The notes beneath the pieces were generated by a model. It was not told the origin of the DNA. It saw only the letters and a list, made by a program, of their open reading frames with translations, and searched no databases. Positions 1 to 8,000 of a stretch of DNA of 14,551 nt are shown in pieces. The position numbers were made by a program, and so were the translations under genes. Every line of letters starts with the position of its first letter. Within the stretch, counting starts at the first letter, position 1. The DNA is from CALLCD01 sp039817885 (lineage in GTDB: Bacteria > Pseudomonadota > Alphaproteobacteria > Caulobacterales > Hyphomonadaceae), in the NCBI GenBank assembly GCA_039817885.1, contig JBCBUY010000080.1, positions 1 through 14,551 on the forward strand, in the 5' to 3' direction.

Positions 1-392
1 ATTATGAACCGGTTGTTCTTATCTAGCTTTACCGCCGTGTATCTGACCGGCACATCGAGCGCCGACTGGGATGGATGATTGACATGCCGCCACCGCTCAC
101 CACTCGGGGTGGCTGATAAAAGGTCTTCTACTTTGGTTCGGCTCTCCACTGTGACGGTATCAACCCAAGGCTTGCCTACCCAGTGTTCGTCGAAGCCTTC
201 AGACGCGAGATTATCGTCGCTCAGAGCCACATCCTTCACGATGCCGTCTTCAACGACCAAGGCGACATCGGCAGCCGCAGCCGCAATTTCTCCCATGGTC
301 GAACCGTCAAGGTCAGCCAACAGCTTCGACGACAAGCGAAAGCCGGCAATGGAATGACCGGTATCGTGTTTCTTCGAAGACTTGGACGCCAT
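1..392 (-). CDS. ppsR: PpsR/CrtJ-type photosynthesis gene repressor, N-terminal part (cut by window edge)
   Basis: Reading the minus strand from an ATG at 392 gives an open frame that runs off the left edge after 130 codons. No stop is reached, so most of the protein (family members are roughly 450-480 residues) is missing. The visible part looks like the N-terminal domain of PpsR/CrtJ. It contains LLADLDG, then AADVALVVEDGIVKDVAL, then WVGKPWVDTVTVESRTK at about residues 70-86, then WRHVNHPS and a PVRYTAVKL strand, which is the order expected of a PAS-like sensor domain. PpsR is a DNA-binding redox/light-responsive repressor of bch, crt and puc genes; its C-terminal helix-turn-helix lies outside the window. 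It follows ppaA on the same strand after a 37 nt gap, so the two are probably co-transcribed. The start is uncertain: an in-frame ATG at 407 would add five residues, and neither start has a strong Shine-Dalgarno sequence. Confidence 0.85.
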   Translation of the reverse strand, partial: MASKSSKKHDTGHSIAGFRLSSKLLADLDGSTMGEIAAAAADVALVVEDGIVKDVALSDDNLASEGFDEHWVGKPWVDTVTVESRTKVEDLLSATPSGERWRHVNHPSQSALDVPVRYTAVKLDKNNRFI

Positions 393-429
393 GCTACTAT
401 AACCCATGCGGCTCGATCGGAGACACCCC

Positions 430-1326
430 CTAAACGCTTACGGCCGCAATGGCCAATAGCGCGCGTGCAGCCCTTGGTGCCGTAGCCGCATCCGCTGACA
501 CCAAATCCGCGCCGGTGGGCCGAACGAATTCACTGTTTTGTCCCATGAGGCTTCCCCCTAAGATCACTTTTAAGTTTTGGTTTGAAGATGCTTTGCGAAG
601 ACTGTCGATGTTTTTGGTGAGCTCAGCCGCCTTGATCTCATTGGCGAGGGACAGACCCAGCACATCAAAATCATTTTGTGACAAGATTCGCGCGAGACCG
701 TCTAGATCCAATCCCGTCTCGCAGGCCACCTGCCAGCCGTCTCGCCGGAAAAACTCCGCGGCGATTTGCACACCGAAGACATGTTGATCTCCCGGCATCA
801 CGGACAGGAGAATCGACGGCTGACGTGAACTGGGCAGCCGGTTCATCGGCTCGTCCGCCACGCTATTGTTCCGCAACAATTCGTGCAAACGGCACAGGCC
901 AATTGTCACGTCGACGAAGTCCAGATCATCGGAGGTCCACCGCTCCCCCATTCGACGCGCCGCAGGTGCCATCAGTTTTAGAAAAATATCTTCCAGAGAT
1001 GCCCCGCTCGCGACAAGATCGATGATCAGCTCATTGCCGGCTTCGCATCCACACCCAATGAGCGTGTCCACGAAATCTTCGACAATGCGGTCTGTCACGA
1101 CAGGTTGTGCAATGTCCGCCGCTGCGTCGATTTCATCTCCCTGTCGATGGATCAGCATGAGCCGGGGCAGAACCTCTGTCTCAATAACCTTCACCAAATC
1201 GTCGTTCGATTTGTGGCCCTTGCTGACAAGCCTCAAACGTTCTCCCAGTCGACGAAACGTCAGCGCACTCGTTCTATAGGCACTGCTTTCGCGTACCGCC
1301 TTAATATTCTGACTGCTTTCAGCCAT
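430..1326 (-). CDS. ppaA: PpaA/AerR-type cobalamin-binding regulator of photosynthesis genes
   Basis: A 298-residue protein with a helical N-terminal half and a C-terminal B12-binding (Rossmann-like) domain. The helical B12-cap part spans about residues 45-155 and contains Trp130 in ERWTSDDLDFVDVTIG, which resembles the cap motif of CarH/LitR-type proteins. The cobalamin domain starts near residue 170. It has an intact DxHxxG motif at 180-185 (DQHVFG), where His182 would be the lower cobalt ligand, followed by LGLSLANE near 223-230, ILGGSLMG at 255-262 and GADLVSADA at 272-280. In Rhodobacter, AerR/PpaA binds cobalamin and acts as an antirepressor or co-regulator of CrtJ/PpsR, and the adjacent ppsR supports the same role here. 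The ATG at 1326 is preceded on the minus strand by GGGAG about 8 nt upstream. There is no DNA-binding domain of MerR type, which separates it from CarH/LitR. Confidence 0.88.
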   Translation of the reverse strand: MAESSQNIKAVRESSAYRTSALTFRRLGERLRLVSKGHKSNDDLVKVIETEVLPRLMLIHRQGDEIDAAADIAQPVVTDRIVEDFVDTLIGCGCEAGNELIIDLVASGASLEDIFLKLMAPAARRMGERWTSDDLDFVDVTIGLCRLHELLRNNSVADEPMNRLPSSRQPSILLSVMPGDQHVFGVQIAAEFFRRDGWQVACETGLDLDGLARILSQNDFDVLGLSLANEIKAAELTKNIDSLRKASSNQNLKVILGGSLMGQNSEFVRPTGADLVSADAATAPRAARALLAIAAVSV

Positions 1327-1401
1327 GCCTGATCTCCCAAAGGCTGAAGCGTTGCATCCTCCCCTAACCTCTTATGCCCGCATCCTTTCTTGTTTTGGTC
1401 A

Positions 1402-1432
1402 TGCACAGTTTCCCCTGTGCAATCATGTGCAA
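1402..1432. promoter_or_regulatory. Putative operator: perfect inverted repeat plus a phased third half-site upstream of ppaA
   Basis: TGCACAG at 1402-1408 and CTGTGCA at 1415-1421 form a perfect 7 bp inverted repeat with a 6 bp spacer. The right arm also belongs to a direct repeat: TGTGCAA occurs at 1416-1422 and again at 1426-1432, exactly 10 bp apart, about one helical turn. The cluster lies about 76-106 bp upstream of the ppaA ATG, and more than 300 bp from bchF. The arrangement suits a dimeric DNA-binding protein with a third cooperative contact. The arms run ACA...TGT, the opposite sense to the PpsR consensus TGT-N12-ACA, so the binder is unknown. A chance palindrome cannot be excluded. 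Confidence 0.4.
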
Positions 1433-1633
1433 CGCGCCGTCCCATACATGCTGCCCTGCCCCATGCCGGGCATCATGTCGCTGAAATTGGGGTGATGTAA
1501 GCGTGTGTTCTGCCGGCTGCTCTTCGGCAACAGGTCGATATTAGATTGCCAATTACAGCAACAGGTTTTGCGCGAACACATAGCCAACCTTAGCAAAGCC
1601 GCCCCCACTCCGATAGGGCGACGGACGATAATG

Positions 1634-1654
1634 CCGGTATCTTATAAAAACCGG
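1634..1654. repeat. Short inverted repeat with AT-rich centre in the divergent region
   Basis: CCGGT at 1634-1638 and ACCGG at 1650-1654 are exact inverted copies around an 11 bp AT-rich centre (ATCTTATAAAA). It could be an operator overlapping a minus-strand promoter: on that strand TTGACG (1664-1659) is followed after 17 bp by GATACC (1641-1636). With 5 bp arms the repeat may be chance. Confidence 0.2.
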
Positions 1655-1686
1655 AATGCGTCAAGTGAAGTAGACGTAAAGCTGTC

Positions 1687-1716
1687 TTGACATACGCGGC
1701 ATCGCAGGGCTAGCTT
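1687..1716 (+). promoter_or_regulatory. Candidate sigma-70-type promoter for the bchF operon
   Basis: A perfect TTGACA at 1687-1692 is followed after 17-18 bp by a poor -10 (CTAGCT at 1710-1715 or TAGCTT at 1711-1716). The position, about 30 bp before the bchF start, is suitable. A strong -35 with a weak -10 is common in regulated alphaproteobacterial photosynthesis promoters. The call rests on the hexamer and location only. Confidence 0.35.
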
Positions 1717-1749
1717 TCCATGATTGGGTTCACCTGCGGATGAGTGGAG

Positions 1750-2256
1750 ATGGCGATAGGCAGCCGGAAGACACTTCATAATAAATCTCTCTACACTCCG
1801 GAGGAACGGGCGCGGCGGGATGCAAGTCCATGGACAAAGGTCCAGGCCTTACTGGCCCCCGCACAATTCATCGTCTTCGGGATCAGCTTGGTGCTCGTTC
1901 TGCGCTATCTCGGCACGGGCGAAGGCTATGTGATCGCGACCGGATCGATTATCTTCAAGACCTTCATATTATATACAATCATGGTCACCGGAGCGATCTG
2001 GGAAAAGGCCGTCTTCGGACAATATCTGTTTGTCCCAGCCTTCTTCTGGGAAGATGTCTTCTCAATGCTGGTGCTGGCATTGCACACCGCCTATCTGGCA
2101 GCCGTCTTTTTCGATCTTGCTGGCCCAACCACACAAATGTCGATCGCCCTCGCGGCCTACGCTGCGTATGTGATCAATGCAGCGCAATTCCTCCTGAAAC
2201 TTCGCCAGGCACGGCTCAGCCCGTCGCCCCCTACGCTTTCGGAGGAATATGCATGA
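1750..2256 (+). CDS. bchF: 3-vinyl (bacterio)chlorophyllide hydratase BchF
   Basis: A 168-residue integral membrane protein that adds water to the C3 vinyl group of (bacterio)chlorophyllide a to give the 3-hydroxyethyl form, a step specific to bacteriochlorophyll a synthesis. Family hallmarks are LYTPEERARRDASPW at 14-28, LRYLGTGEGY at 51-60, an IMVTGAIWEKAVFGQYLF stretch at 77-94 and FFWEDVFSMLV at 98-108. Four hydrophobic segments are visible at about 36-54, 63-81, 103-121 and 128-148. It is the first gene of the plus-strand run. The start is ambiguous: a GTG at 1744 is in frame two codons earlier, and I prefer the ATG at 1750 because the weak GGAT at 1738-1741 is better spaced from it. The stop TGA overlaps the bchN start (ATGA). 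Confidence 0.93.
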   Translation: MAIGSRKTLHNKSLYTPEERARRDASPWTKVQALLAPAQFIVFGISLVLVLRYLGTGEGYVIATGSIIFKTFILYTIMVTGAIWEKAVFGQYLFVPAFFWEDVFSMLVLALHTAYLAAVFFDLAGPTTQMSIALAAYAAYVINAAQFLLKLRQARLSPSPPTLSEEYA

Positions 2257-3533
2257 GCCAGACGCTTCTCGATACCCGGTCGCAGCCAAGCGGATCACCG
2301 CCCATCCTCCGCCAGCGCGGTCAACGGGAAGTGTTTTGCGGATTGACCAGTATTGTCTGGCTTCATCGGAAGATTCAGGACGCCTTTTTTCTGGTCGTTG
2401 GATCGCGGACCTGCGCCCACCTCATTCAATCGGCGGCAGGTGTGATGATCTTCGCCGAACCCCGGTTCGCAACGGCCATCATCGAAGAACGTGATCTGGC
2501 CGGCATGGCTGATATGAACGAGGAACTCGACAAGGTTGTCGATCGCCTACTCGAGCGTCGACCTGATATCAAGATGCTGTTCCTGGTCGGCTCTTGCCCC
2601 TCAGAAGTGATCAAATTGGATCTCGGCCGGGCTGCCCTGCGGCTCTCCAAACGTCACGCTCCAGATGTACGTATACTGAACTACTCCGGGAGCGGGATCG
2701 AGACGACATTCACGCAGGGCGAAGATGCGTGCATCGCGGCGCTTATAGACGACACCCCTCCTGCTACTGAGGATAAGCAATCCCTACTCGTCGTCGGCGC
2801 GTTGGCCGATGTCGTTGAAGACCAGATGCAACGCATGTTCACGGCCATGGGCATTGAGGACGTCCACTTCTTGCCGGCAAGAAAGGCGGGCGATCAGCCT
2901 GCTATTGGCCCCGGAACGACATACCTCCTTGCTCAACCCTTCCTGAACGATACGGCGCGCGCACTTGAAGCCCGGGGGGCTGTTCGGCTCGACGCCCCTT
3001 TCCCGCTAGGCGTCGAAGGGACGACGGCCTGGTTGAAGGCAGCCGCCCGTGCCTGGAACATCTCTCCAGCCCGCTTCGATGCGGCGACCAAGATGGCGCG
3101 GGCGCGGGCAAGCCGGGCCGTCGCGCGATACAAAGAACAACTGGCCGGCCGTTCGATCTTTTTCTTCCCGGACTCGCAGCTAGAGATTCCGATTGCGCGT
3201 TTCCTTCACCGGGAGCTTGATATGGAGCTTGCGGAAATCGGCACGCCCTATCTTCAGAAGGATCATCTCGCAGCCGAGCTTGCTCTGCTGCCGGACGATA
3301 CTCAACTTTCCGAAGGTCAGGACGTTGATCTCCAGCTTGATCGCTGTCTTGACGCGCAGCCCGATCTCACGGTTTGCGGCCTTGGCCTCGCTAATCCGCT
3401 GGAAGCCCAGGGGCTTGTGACGAAGTGGTCCATCGAACTGATGTTCACCCCCATACAGGGCTACGATCAGGCTGCGGACCTTGCCGAACTTTTCGCCCGT
3501 CCCCTATCACGCAAAATGAGGCTCGCCGTCTGA
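2253..3533 (+). CDS. bchN: Dark-operative protochlorophyllide reductase subunit N
   Basis: A 426-residue homologue of nitrogenase component 1. With BchB it forms the catalytic NB heterotetramer that reduces the C17-C18 double bond of protochlorophyllide using electrons from BchL. All three cysteine ligands expected for the NB [4Fe-4S] cluster are present: Cys29 in REVFCGLTS, Cys54 in GSRTCAHLIQS and Cys115 in LVGSCPSEVIKLDL. Other family blocks are NYSGSGIETTFTQGED and the C-terminal ELMFTPIQGYDQAADLAELF. The chosen ATG at 2253 overlaps the bchF stop by four bases (ATGA) and has a strong GGAGG at 2241-2245. The open frame continues upstream to 1830, but that part only shadows bchF. The stop shares one base with the bchB start (TGATG), so translation of the two partner subunits is probably coupled. 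Confidence 0.96.
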   Translation: MSQTLLDTRSQPSGSPPILRQRGQREVFCGLTSIVWLHRKIQDAFFLVVGSRTCAHLIQSAAGVMIFAEPRFATAIIEERDLAGMADMNEELDKVVDRLLERRPDIKMLFLVGSCPSEVIKLDLGRAALRLSKRHAPDVRILNYSGSGIETTFTQGEDACIAALIDDTPPATEDKQSLLVVGALADVVEDQMQRMFTAMGIEDVHFLPARKAGDQPAIGPGTTYLLAQPFLNDTARALEARGAVRLDAPFPLGVEGTTAWLKAAARAWNISPARFDAATKMARARASRAVARYKEQLAGRSIFFFPDSQLEIPIARFLHRELDMELAEIGTPYLQKDHLAAELALLPDDTQLSEGQDVDLQLDRCLDAQPDLTVCGLGLANPLEAQGLVTKWSIELMFTPIQGYDQAADLAELFARPLSRKMRLAV

Positions 3534-5053
3534 TGCAGCTCACCGTATGGACATATGAAGGCCCGCCCCATATCGGCGCGATGCGCGTCGCAACGGCGAT
3601 GGACGATTTACACTATGTGCTGCATGCACCCCAGGGCGACACGTATGCGGATCTCTTGTTCACAATGATCGAACGGCGTGGGGAACGCCCTCCGGTCTCC
3701 TACACAACCTTTGAGGCCCGCGATCTTGGCAGCGATACGGCGGAGGTTTTCAAGACATCGCTGATCGACGCCTATGAACGCTTTAAGCCAAAGGCGCTGA
3801 TTGTGGGCGCGTCGTGTACCGCGGAGCTTATTCAAGATGATCCGGGCGGCCTTGCCAAACGGATCGGGCTGCCGGTTCCGGTTATCCCGCTTGAACTGCC
3901 ATCATATTCGAAGAAAGAGCATTGGGGCGCATCGGAGACATTTTATCAAATCGTCCGCGCACTCGCCAAGCCTCAGCCTGACCGGCAATGTGGCCGAAGC
4001 TATCGACCAAGCTGCAACATTCTGGGGCCGACCGCACTTGGCTTCCGTCATCGTGATGATTTCCGCGAAATCGCCGGTCTGCTCGTCGGCCTCGGCATTG
4101 ATATCAATATTATGGCTCCGCTTGATGCGACACCTGACGATATCGCAGAGATTGGCCGGGCTGACTTCAACGTTGTCCTTTACCCTGAAATCGCCGAAAC
4201 AACGGCGCGCTGGCTGGAGAAAACGTTCGACCAACCCTACACGAAGACGATACCGATCGGGGTCGGTGCAACGCGTGATTTCCTTCGTGAGGTGGCAGAG
4301 ATGGCCGGTGTTCGGCCAAGCCCAGAGCTTGAAAACACCAACCTGCCCTGGTGGTCGAACTCTGTGGACTCCACCTATTTCACCGGCAAGCGGGTCTTTA
4401 TCTTTGGCGATGCGACCCATGCGATCGCGGCGGCTCGGGTTGCCAAGGAAGAAATTGGTTTCGAGATTGCCGGGCTTGGGTGCTACAACCGCGAATTCGC
4501 ACGGGACCTCCGCACTGCCGCGGCGAAGTACGGCGTCGATCCTCTGATTACGGATGATTATCTCGAAGTTGAGGCAGCGATCGCGGATGCCCAGCCTGAG
4601 CTTGTGCTCGGCACGCAAATGGAACGGCATATTGCCAAACGGTTGCAGCTTCCCTGCGCCGTGATCTCGGCGCCGGCCCATGTCCACGATTATCCGGCGC
4701 GCTATTCCCCGCAGATGGGGTTCGAAGGCGCAAATGTGCTGTTCGATACATGGATCCACCCTCTTGTTATGGGCCTGGAAGAACATCTGCTTGGTATGTT
4801 CCGGGACGATTTCGAGTTTCATGATGACGCCGGCCCGTCCCATTTGAGCGCCCATGCCGAACCAAGTGTGCCGGAATTGGTCGTCGATTCGGACATTGGA
4901 TGGGAACCCGACGCCGAGGTCGAACTGCGCAAGATCCCCTTCTTTGTTCGCGGCAAAGCCAAACGGAATACGGAGCGCTTCGCGCTTGACCGCCAATTGT
5001 CATCCATCTCAGTCGATACATTGTATGAAGCAAAGGCCCATTATGGCAGGTAA
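3533..5053 (+). CDS. bchB: Dark-operative protochlorophyllide reductase subunit B
   Basis: A 506-residue partner of BchN in the NB component, also nitrogenase-like. The N-terminus MQLTVWTYEGPPHIGAMRVA is canonical. Asp36, in PQGDTYADL, is at the position of the unusual aspartate that supplies the fourth ligand of the NB [4Fe-4S] cluster in the Rhodobacter structure. Further blocks are VGASCTAELIQDDPGG at about 91-106, CNILGPTALGFRHRDD at 161-176, SVDSTYFTGKRVFIFGDATH at 277-296 and the C-terminal small domain with LRKIPFFVRGKAKRNTERFA, then SVDTLYEAKAHY. Asp279 in SVDSTY may be the catalytic proton donor seen in homologues, but I assigned it by motif only. The ATG at 3533 overlaps the bchN stop by one base, with GAGG at 3518-3521. 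The C-terminal 11 nt overlap bchH. Confidence 0.96.
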   Translation: MQLTVWTYEGPPHIGAMRVATAMDDLHYVLHAPQGDTYADLLFTMIERRGERPPVSYTTFEARDLGSDTAEVFKTSLIDAYERFKPKALIVGASCTAELIQDDPGGLAKRIGLPVPVIPLELPSYSKKEHWGASETFYQIVRALAKPQPDRQCGRSYRPSCNILGPTALGFRHRDDFREIAGLLVGLGIDINIMAPLDATPDDIAEIGRADFNVVLYPEIAETTARWLEKTFDQPYTKTIPIGVGATRDFLREVAEMAGVRPSPELENTNLPWWSNSVDSTYFTGKRVFIFGDATHAIAAARVAKEEIGFEIAGLGCYNREFARDLRTAAAKYGVDPLITDDYLEVEAAIADAQPELVLGTQMERHIAKRLQLPCAVISAPAHVHDYPARYSPQMGFEGANVLFDTWIHPLVMGLEEHLLGMFRDDFEFHDDAGPSHLSAHAEPSVPELVVDSDIGWEPDAEVELRKIPFFVRGKAKRNTERFALDRQLSSISVDTLYEAKAHYGR

Positions 5054-8000
5054 GACGCGCCATAAGACACCCGTTCGGGTGGTCCTGATTTCCCTGGACC
5101 GACAGCTTGAGGCCGCTGTTAGCCGGGCGCGTGAACATCTGAAACGTGACCTGCCCGGCTTAGACCTATCCTTCCATGCCGCCGTGGATTGGGCTCGCGA
5201 TCCGGGTCAGTTGGAGGCGTGCCGCGCGGCCATCGCAAAGGGCGATATTGTGGTCGCGTCCATGCTCTTCATCGAAGAACATATCAACGCTGTCCTGCCT
5301 GATCTTCAAAAACGCCGTGCGCATTGCGATGCGATGGTGGGTGCCTTGTCCGCCACCGATATTGTCAAGCTCACTCGGCTGGGCCGGTTCAATATGGACA
5401 AGCCAGCAAGTGGCCCAATTGCGCTCCTTAAGAGACTAAGAGGCTCAAGTGATAAGGCGAAAGCTGGTGCGAGCCAGGCGCGCATGCTCCGCCGCCTGCC
5501 GAAGCTTTTGAAATATATCCCTGGAACTGCCCAAGATGTCCGTGCTTATTTTTTAGCGCTTCAATACTGGCTGTCGGGGTCAGACGAAAACGTCGAGAAT
5601 TTCGTCCGTTTTCTGATTGACCGCTATGCCAGCGGTGACCGGGAACATCTGCGCGGGGCGATGTCCGTCGAAGAGCCAGTTCTGTATCCAGATGTTGGGG
5701 TGTATCATCCGCGTCTTGTGGATCGCGTGTCCGATAAGGCAACGCGTCTGCCCCTGGCCCGTGCCAACCGGCCGACGGTCGGCTTACTGATCATGCGATC
5801 CTATGTGCTATCGCGGGATACGCGCCACTATGACGGCGTGATCAATGCGCTGGAGGGGCTTGGGATGAAAGTCATCCCGGCGTTTTCAAGCGGTCTCGAT
5901 GCGCGCGAAGCAATCGAAGCCTTTTTTGTGAAGGACGGTCAGACGACCGTCGATGCCATTGTTTCACTCACCGGGTTCTCTCTGGTTGGGGGCCCTGCCT
6001 ATAATGACGCACGGGCGGCTGCTGAGATACTTGAGCGGCTCAAAGTGCCGTATATGTCGGCTCAGGCCTTGGAATTCCAATCCCTTGAGGAGTGGCGCGC
6101 AAACGCCCAGGGCCTCAGCCCGATTGAAGCGACCATTATGGTTGCCATTCCCGAGATCGATGGCGCGACGGGCCCTATTGTGTTTGGCGCGCGCAGCATG
6201 GTGTCGGAAGCGGATGATGCAAACACGGCCAAGGGCTTTATCAGCATGCAAAGCTGTCCTGAGCGGGCAGACATGCTGGCACGGCGGATCAAGCGTCTTG
6301 TCGATCTGCGCCAAACCCCCATCGAAGAGCGGCGCATTGCCATCACGCTGTTCAACTTCCCCCCCAATGGCGGTGCCGCCGGAACAGCGGCTTATCTCGA
6401 CGTCTTTGCCTCCTTGCACAATACGCTCCGTGCCCTGAAGGCTGAAGGCTATACGGTGGATTGCCCGCCAACGGTTGAGGCCCTGCGCGACGCTGTGCTC
6501 GGTGACCAGATCAGTTCCGATGCGAGGGTCCACGATCTTGTCGATGTCGACGATCATGTGCGGCGCGAGACGCGGCTCACCGATATCGAAGCCCAGTGGG
6601 GCCCTGCTCCAGGACGCCAACAAGCCCGGGGGCGCGCAATTGAGATTCTCGGTGCCCGTCTCGGAAATGTATTTGTCGGTCTTCAACCTGCATTTGGGTA
6701 TGAAGGCGATCCGATGCGCCTCCTGTTTGAGTCAGGCTTCACGCCGACCCACGCATTTTGTGCCTATTATCGTTGGCTTCGCGAGAGCTTCTGTGCCGAC
6801 GCTGTCCTGCACTTCGGGACGCATGGCGCACTGGAGTTCATGCCGGGCAAGAATGTCGGTATGAGTGCTGAATGTTGGCCGGATTATCTGATTGATGATC
6901 TACCCAATATATATTTTTACGCGGCCAATAATCCGTCTGAAGCCTCCATCGCGAAACGCCGGAGTGCTGCGACAACGGTCAGTTATCTGACGCCGCCCAT
7001 CGTCAAGGCTGGGCTTTACAAAGGCTTTGAGGATCTCCGGGTGTCTCTCAATCGTTGGCGGACGACGAATGGGCCAGACAATGCCACGCGCGTTACCCTG
7101 CTCGAGACCATCCGTGCCCAGGCCAAAGCCCTGGATCTCGATATTGCCCAGGAGCGTGATGTCGACACCTTGATTGGCGGCCTGACTGCGACGCTCACCG
7201 AGCTTGAGGAGTCGATGATCCCGCATGGCCTTCATATAGCTGGCGAGGCTCCCAATAGCGACGAACGCCGCGAACTTCTGGCTGCGATGCCGCCGGGTGA
7301 TGATGGTCCGGAATTGCCTGACGCCGCGCTGGATGCCCTTGTCAGCCAGGGTCCAGATGCGGCCAAGAAAATCGCGCCTGAGCGCTCAGACGCCGTCAAT
7401 CATCTTGCCCAGATTGACACCTTGCTTCTGCGCAATCGGGAAATCGAGGGCCTTTTGCACGCGCTGGATGGCCAATTCATCAGCCCGGTCGCTGGCGGAG
7501 ATCTTATTCGCAACCCGGCGATCCTGCCTACCGGACGAAACATACATGGGCTGGACCCCTGCCGCATTCCGACGGCGTTCGCCGTCCGCGATGGTGAAGA
7601 ACAGGCTCTTCGGCTTTTGGCGCGTCACCAGGATGATGCCGGCCGGCCGCCGGAATCCGTCGCCATCGTGTTGTGGGGCACGGACAATCTGAAAAGCGAG
7701 GGTGCGCAGCTCGCCCAAGCCCTGGCTCTGCTCGGCGCACGGCCGCGGTTTGACAGCTATGGGCGCTTGTGCGGCGCAGAGCTTGTCCCGCTGGAAGAGC
7801 TTGGCCGGCCACGCATTGATGTGATGGCGACCCTTTCGGGGATCTTCCGTGATCTCCTACCGCTTCAGACGCGATTGCTCGCAGAAGCAGCGCACCGTGC
7901 CGCCGCAGCGGATGAGCCACTTGATCAGAACTTTGTACGCAAACACGCATTGGCCTATCAGGATGCTCAAGGCTGTGATCTTGAGACCGCGTCCCTTCGC

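Larger units (their letters stand above)
1327..1749. other. Divergent control region between ppaA and bchF, no gene seen
   Basis: About 420 bp separate the divergent starts of ppaA and bchF. Short open frames exist on both strands (for example 1423-1608 minus and 1505-1690 plus), but none encodes a recognisable protein or has good initiation signals. The region holds a perfect 7+7 bp inverted repeat with an additional half-site (1402-1432), a CCGGT/ACCGG inverted repeat around an AT-rich centre (1634-1654), and a TTGACA hexamer (1687-1692) suited to driving bchF. I checked each TGT in the stretch for ACA twelve bases later and found none, so no perfect PpsR/CrtJ box is visible. No transcription terminator or RNA gene was recognised. 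Confidence 0.7.

Noticed and set aside
79..485. Plus-strand open frames at the left end (79-357 and 183-485)
   Set aside because: The minus strand here encodes a clear PpsR N-terminus and the end of PpaA. The plus-strand products are low-complexity, Ser/Ala/Arg-rich shadows.
1423..1690. Two 61-codon open frames in the divergent intergenic region
   Set aside because: They lack convincing ribosome binding sites and have no recognisable residue pattern. They are also expected by chance in a 420 bp spacer.
1830..2252. Upstream in-frame extension of bchN (a 567-codon open frame)
   Set aside because: It overlaps bchF in another frame. The ATG at 2253 has a strong Shine-Dalgarno, an ATGA overlap, and gives the expected family length.
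3955..4030. Possible compensated frameshift in bchB, because an alternative frame here also reads like protein
   Set aside because: The bchB frame continues directly into the canonical CNILGPTALGFRHRDD block and the preceding linker is variable in the family, so no frameshift is needed.
3902..4996. A long minus-strand open frame (364 codons) opposite bchB
   Set aside because: It lies wholly antisense to bchB, whose protein matches its family throughout. The antisense product shows no recognisable domain, and long antisense frames are common in GC-rich genes with biased third positions.
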